DNA from: JAQVYV01 sp964507305 | Lineage (GTDB): Bacteria; Bacillota; Clostridia; Saccharofermentanales; UBA5734 | Reading direction: 5' to 3' | DNA: 18,279 bases | Assembly: GCA_964507305.1 (NCBI GenBank) | Contig: CAZDPQ010000046.1 | Span: 1-18,279 of the forward strand | In this document: one piece after another, positions 15,456 to 18,279 of the stretch | Layout of the letters: the number at the start of each line of letters is the position of its first letter | How positions within the stretch are numbered: the first letter of the stretch is position 1 | Made by a program: the position numbers and the translations under genes | Notes under the pieces: model-generated | Told to the model about the DNA's origin: nothing | The model's input: the letters and a program-made list of their open reading frames with translations, nothing else | Database searches by the model: none

Positions 15456-15911
15456 ATGACTGTAAAGGAAATTGTCGGCAGGAACGGGAAAACACCGGAT
15501 CGCCTGATCAGCGTCCTGACCGACCTTCAAAAGCAAAAAAACCGAAACTACCTTTCCCATGAAGACCTCAAGGCCATCGCGGACGCGATGGACCTTCCGG
15601 AAAGCCGAGTCTACAGCGTCGCGACATTTTACTCGCTGCTGTCGACGCAGCCCAGAGGCAAGCATATCATACGGATCTGCCGGGATGTGCCATGCCATGT
15701 CAACGGGTCGTTCGACCTGGTCGCGGAACTGAAGAACATCCTGCAGATCGGCATCGGGGAAACGACCCGGGACGGCGTCTTTTCCATCGAATACACCAGC
15801 TGCCTCGGCTGCTGCGAAATGTCTCCCGTCATCAGCGTCGACGACAACATCTACGGCGGCATGACGGCCGATGATCTTCCGCGCATCATCGAAGAATACA
15901 GGAGGCTGTGA
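15456..15911 (+). CDS. hydC: NuoE-like [2Fe-2S] subunit of [FeFe] hydrogenase (HydC)
   Basis: This is a small thioredoxin-fold [2Fe-2S] electron-transfer subunit, homologous to complex I NuoE and to HydC/HydE-type hydrogenase subunits. The 151-residue product starts at ATG 15456, nine bases after a consensus AAGGAGG (15440-15446). The helical N-terminus includes YLSHEDLKAIADAMDLPES and VYSVATFYSLLS. The cluster ligands are CRDVPC (Cx4C) and CLGCC (Cx3C). The extra Cys in CLGCC is not one of the usual four ligands. It is followed one base later by the NuoF-like gene and then hydA, so the context points to a hydrogenase rather than respiratory complex I. Confidence 0.93.
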   Translation: MTVKEIVGRNGKTPDRLISVLTDLQKQKNRNYLSHEDLKAIADAMDLPESRVYSVATFYSLLSTQPRGKHIIRICRDVPCHVNGSFDLVAELKNILQIGIGETTRDGVFSIEYTSCLGCCEMSPVISVDDNIYGGMTADDLPRIIEEYRRL

Positions 15912-15912
15912 C

Positions 15913-17211
15913 ATGGACGGCATCGAAAAAAAGCTTTTGACGAAGCGTTTCGGGGCGATCGACCCGCTTTCGGCCGACGATTATATCCGACTGGACGGCT
16001 ATGCGGCGCTCCGTCGCGCGTTATCCATGGATCCGGCAGCGGTCATCGCCGAAATGAAGCAGTCGGGATTAAAAGGCAGGGGAGGAGCGGGATTCCCCGT
16101 AGGCCTGAAGATGGAATCCGTCCGGAATGCCGCCGGTGATACGAAATACATCATCTGCAACGCGGACGAAGGCGAGCCGGGCAATTTCAAGGACCGCTAT
16201 CTGATGGAAAACGATCCGCACCAGGTCCTCGAGGGAATGATCATCAGCGCCGCGGCGGTCGGGGCATCCCGGGGATTCATTTTTATCCGGGGCGAGTACA
16301 AGCGGGCCGCCTATCTGATGTCCGCGGCTGTCAAAGCCGCCGAAGAAAGAGGATTTCTCGGGAAAAACATCCTGGGGTCCGGCTATGATTTTTCCGTTGA
16401 AATACGCATGGGAGCCGGCTCCTATGTCTGCGGCGAAGAATTCGCACTGATGCTGAGCATCGAGGGAAACCCGGGGCGCTCCACCTACAAGCCGCCGTTC
16501 CCCACTACGGAAGGCCTGTTCGGCATGCCGACCCAGATCAGCAACGTGGAAACCCTTTCCAATATCCCGCACATCCTCCGGATGGGCGGCGATGCATTCG
16601 CCGCGATCGGCACCGCGTCATCCAAAGGGACGCGCCTGGTCAGCCTCAGCGGAAACGTATGCCACAGAGGATTGTACGAGGTGCCTTTCGGGGTGACTCT
16701 CCGCGATATCATCCAGCAGTTCGGCGGAGGGGTCCATAAAGGCCGGAAGATCCGGATGGTGCAGCTCGGCGGCGCGTCCGGTCCGCTGATCCCGCCCGAT
16801 ATGCTGGACATGAAGCTTGACTATGCGGAGATGGCAAAAAGCGATTGCCCGATGGGATCCGGAGCGATCATCGTCATGGACGATCAGACCGATGTTCTCG
16901 ATATCGTCCGAAACAACCTGGAATTCTTCAATCACGAATCCTGCGGAAAATGCACGCCCTGCAGGGAAGGGCTTGTCCATCTGCTGATCCTCCTGGACCG
17001 TTTCATCCTGAAAACCGCAGAGGAAAAGGATCTAAAACGAATGGAAGATCTTGCCGAAGCGATCAGCCTGACCTCCCTCTGCGGCCTCGGGCAGGCCGCG
17101 CCGACTTCCTTGAGGACATCCCTGAAATACTTCCGCGAGGAATACACTTCGAGGCTCCGCAAAAGCCGGAAGAAAGAAGCGTATCTGTACGCTCCGGCGT
17201 TCAAGGAATGA
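15913..17211 (+). CDS. hydB: NuoF-like NAD(H)/FMN subunit of [FeFe] hydrogenase (HydB, short form)
   Basis: This subunit carries FMN and the NAD(H) site and passes electrons to the Fe-S chain. The 432-residue product starts at ATG 15913 with AGGAGG at 15900-15905. It shows the glycine-rich flavin motif GRGGAGFPVGLK, then CNADEGEPGNFKDR, GAGSYVCGEE and KPPFPTTEGLFG. The 4Fe-4S site is SCGKCTPCREG plus SLCGLGQAAP. It lacks both the N-terminal thioredoxin-like [2Fe-2S] domain and the C-terminal two-cluster ferredoxin domain of the about 600-residue HydB of bifurcating enzymes. Its size is close to respiratory NuoF. In CGEEFAL the Thr common after CGEE is Phe. Short HydB proteins occur in NADH-dependent trimeric hydrogenases; whether this one bifurcates cannot be decided here. 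Confidence 0.94.
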   Translation: MDGIEKKLLTKRFGAIDPLSADDYIRLDGYAALRRALSMDPAAVIAEMKQSGLKGRGGAGFPVGLKMESVRNAAGDTKYIICNADEGEPGNFKDRYLMENDPHQVLEGMIISAAAVGASRGFIFIRGEYKRAAYLMSAAVKAAEERGFLGKNILGSGYDFSVEIRMGAGSYVCGEEFALMLSIEGNPGRSTYKPPFPTTEGLFGMPTQISNVETLSNIPHILRMGGDAFAAIGTASSKGTRLVSLSGNVCHRGLYEVPFGVTLRDIIQQFGGGVHKGRKIRMVQLGGASGPLIPPDMLDMKLDYAEMAKSDCPMGSGAIIVMDDQTDVLDIVRNNLEFFNHESCGKCTPCREGLVHLLILLDRFILKTAEEKDLKRMEDLAEAISLTSLCGLGQAAPTSLRTSLKYFREEYTSRLRKSRKKEAYLYAPAFKE

Positions 17212-17275
17212 GATCCTCTTCCGGGTTGGCTCAATGGATCTGCAGAGCGGCGTTTGCCGGCGCAAGGAGGCCGAA

Positions 17276-18279
17276 ATGAGTTCAGTAAAATTAAAAATCA
17301 ACAATAAAGAAGTTGAAGTGGAAAAGGGGACCAAGATCCTTGACGCAGCGAAAAAAGCCGGCGTCTATATCCCGACTCTTTGCTATTATCCGGACCAGGA
17401 AATCAAAGCCAACTGCCGGATCTGCGCGGTCGAGGTCGAAGGCAGCCGGGTGCTTCAGGCTGCCTGTTCCACGGATGCCGCCGAAGGGATGGTCGTCAGG
17501 ACCAATACCCCGAAGGTGAGGGAAGCCCGCAAAATCAACGTGGAGCTTCTCCTGGCCAACCATAATATGAGCTGCACGACCTGCATCCGCAACGGCAACT
17601 GCGAACTGCAGAAAATCACGGCGGAACTCGGGATCCGAGAAACTCGTTTTGACAACATCATGGTCCTGCAGGAGAAGGATGAAAGCAGCCCGTCGCTCGT
17701 GCGCAACCAGAATAAATGCATCAAATGCGGCCGGTGCATCCAGGTCTGCGCGAATGTCCAGGGCCTCAGCATCCTGGATTATACCGGCAGGAGCCATACC
17801 AGCGAGGTGAAGCCGGCTTATGGAAAATACCTGAATGACGTGCTTTGCGCCGCGTGCGGCCAGTGCTCGTCGGTATGCCCGGTCGCCGCCATCACGGAAA
17901 AGGAAGACATCGAAAAGGTCTGGGCCGCGATCAACGATCCCCGCAAACATGTGGTCGTGCAGACAGCGCCTGCGGTCCGCATTTCGCTCGGCGAAGAGTT
18001 CGGCATGCCGCCCGGAAGCATCGTCACCGGCAAGCTTACCGCGGCGCTGCGCGCGCTCGGATTCGACAAGGTGTTCGACACCGATTTCACCGCGGACCTT
18101 ACGATCATCGAAGAAGGCCATGAACTGCTCCGCCGGATCAAGACCGGCGGCGTCCTGCCGATGATCGCGCGGAGCACGAACCTCATCACCTGGGAGCGCA
18201 TCTGTCCCATCCGCGTGGGTGAGGACAACAAGGACCACGTCCTCTTCCCCCGCAAGATCGGCGGGCGGTTCATCGCATT
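17276..18279 (+). CDS. hydA: [FeFe] hydrogenase catalytic subunit HydA, 3' partial and chimeric at its end
   Basis: HydA makes or oxidises H2 at the H-cluster. It starts at ATG 17276 with AAGGAGG (17264-17270). The accessory cluster domains are complete. A plant-type [2Fe-2S] site has Cys36, 47, 50 and 64, and a His96-Cys100-Cys103-Cys109 [4Fe-4S] site follows. Two further [4Fe-4S] sites are CIKCGRCIQVC (148-158) and CAACGQCSSVC (191-201). The H-domain begins normally with TAPAVRISLGEEFGMPPGS and continues to GGVLPM (residue 296). The next residues should read F/TSCCPxW, which holds an H-cluster Cys ligand. Instead the frame continues as IARSTNLITWER, unlike any hydrogenase. The frame stays open to the window edge. 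The 5' 885 bases are genuine hydA; the tail is discussed separately. Confidence 0.9.
   Translation, partial: MSSVKLKINNKEVEVEKGTKILDAAKKAGVYIPTLCYYPDQEIKANCRICAVEVEGSRVLQAACSTDAAEGMVVRTNTPKVREARKINVELLLANHNMSCTTCIRNGNCELQKITAELGIRETRFDNIMVLQEKDESSPSLVRNQNKCIKCGRCIQVCANVQGLSILDYTGRSHTSEVKPAYGKYLNDVLCAACGQCSSVCPVAAITEKEDIEKVWAAINDPRKHVVVQTAPAVRISLGEEFGMPPGSIVTGKLTAALRALGFDKVFDTDFTADLTIIEEGHELLRRIKTGGVLPMIARSTNLITWERICPIRVGEDNKDHVLFPRKIGGRFIA
18164..18279 (+). other. GH130-like fragment joined in frame to hydA (chimeric junction)
   Basis: Codons from 18164 give ARSTNLITWER, then EDNKDHVLFPRKIGGRF to the window end. This resembles the core of GH130 proteins (mannoside phosphorylases and beta-mannosidases), where an A.S.DL..W.R strand is followed by NKD..LFP.KI.G+Y. 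The fragment covers only about 38 codons and is in the hydA frame. No stop, start or SD separates it from hydA. The other plus-strand frames do not restore a TSCCP motif, so a simple frameshift does not explain it. An assembly chimera is the likeliest cause. Confidence 0.7.

Noticed and set aside
17291..18238. 315-codon antisense frame over hydA
   Set aside because: The plus strand shows all hydrogenase cluster motifs in order here; the antisense product shows nothing recognisable.
18140..18279. simple frameshift at the end of hydA
   Set aside because: Reading the other two plus-strand frames after 18160 gives early stops and no TSCCP motif, so a one- or two-base indel does not restore the hydrogenase sequence.

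Overview
The window is 18.3 kb of moderately GC-rich DNA, densely coded. It looks like an anaerobic Firmicute, probably an uncultured Clostridia-type lineage. The evidence is a Firmicutes-style housekeeping order (rny-ymdB, then phoH-yqfF-ybeY-era-recO), strong Shine-Dalgarno (SD) sites, frequent TTG/GTG starts, a lipoprotein signal peptidase pathway, and genes of an NADH-linked [FeFe] hydrogenase. No rRNA, tRNA, CRISPR array, IS element or phage gene was seen.

Region 1 (1-1800): a sigma-A-type promoter, ribonuclease Y, and a strong intrinsic terminator. Region 2 (about 1846-12553): a long co-directional run of closely spaced or overlapping genes. In order these are ymdB (metallophosphoesterase), an orphan solute-binding lipoprotein, lspA, an rluD-type pseudouridine synthase, two tandem DUF881 genes, phoH, the yqfF/pgpH-type cyclic-di-AMP phosphodiesterase, ybeY, era and recO. 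The group combines RNA processing, ribosome maturation, envelope functions and nucleotide second-messenger turnover. Diacylglycerol kinase and cytidine deaminase genes, found between ybeY and era in Bacillus, are absent here.

Region 3 (12565-15141, minus strand): one large gene, convergent with recO, encoding a RecB-like PD-(D/E)XK nuclease fused to an XPD/DinG-type Fe-S helicase. Region 4 (about 15142-15455): an AT-rich divergent intergenic region with a plausible promoter for region 5. Region 5 (15456-18279): nuoE-like (hydC), nuoF-like (hydB) and hydA genes, which together would form a cytoplasmic trimeric NAD(H)-dependent [FeFe] hydrogenase. The hydB protein is the short form without extra N- and C-terminal Fe-S domains.

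The strongest anomaly is at the right edge. HydA is canonical up to residue 296, one step before its first H-cluster motif (TSCCP). It then switches in frame into sequence resembling a GH130 mannoside phosphorylase/mannosidase. This is most simply a chimeric assembly junction near 18161-18169, though a real rearrangement cannot be excluded from the sequence alone. Other points worth a look are the start codon of rny, a hairpin directly before the ymdB ribosome binding site, the orphan solute-binding lipoprotein overlapping lspA, and the DUF881 pair.
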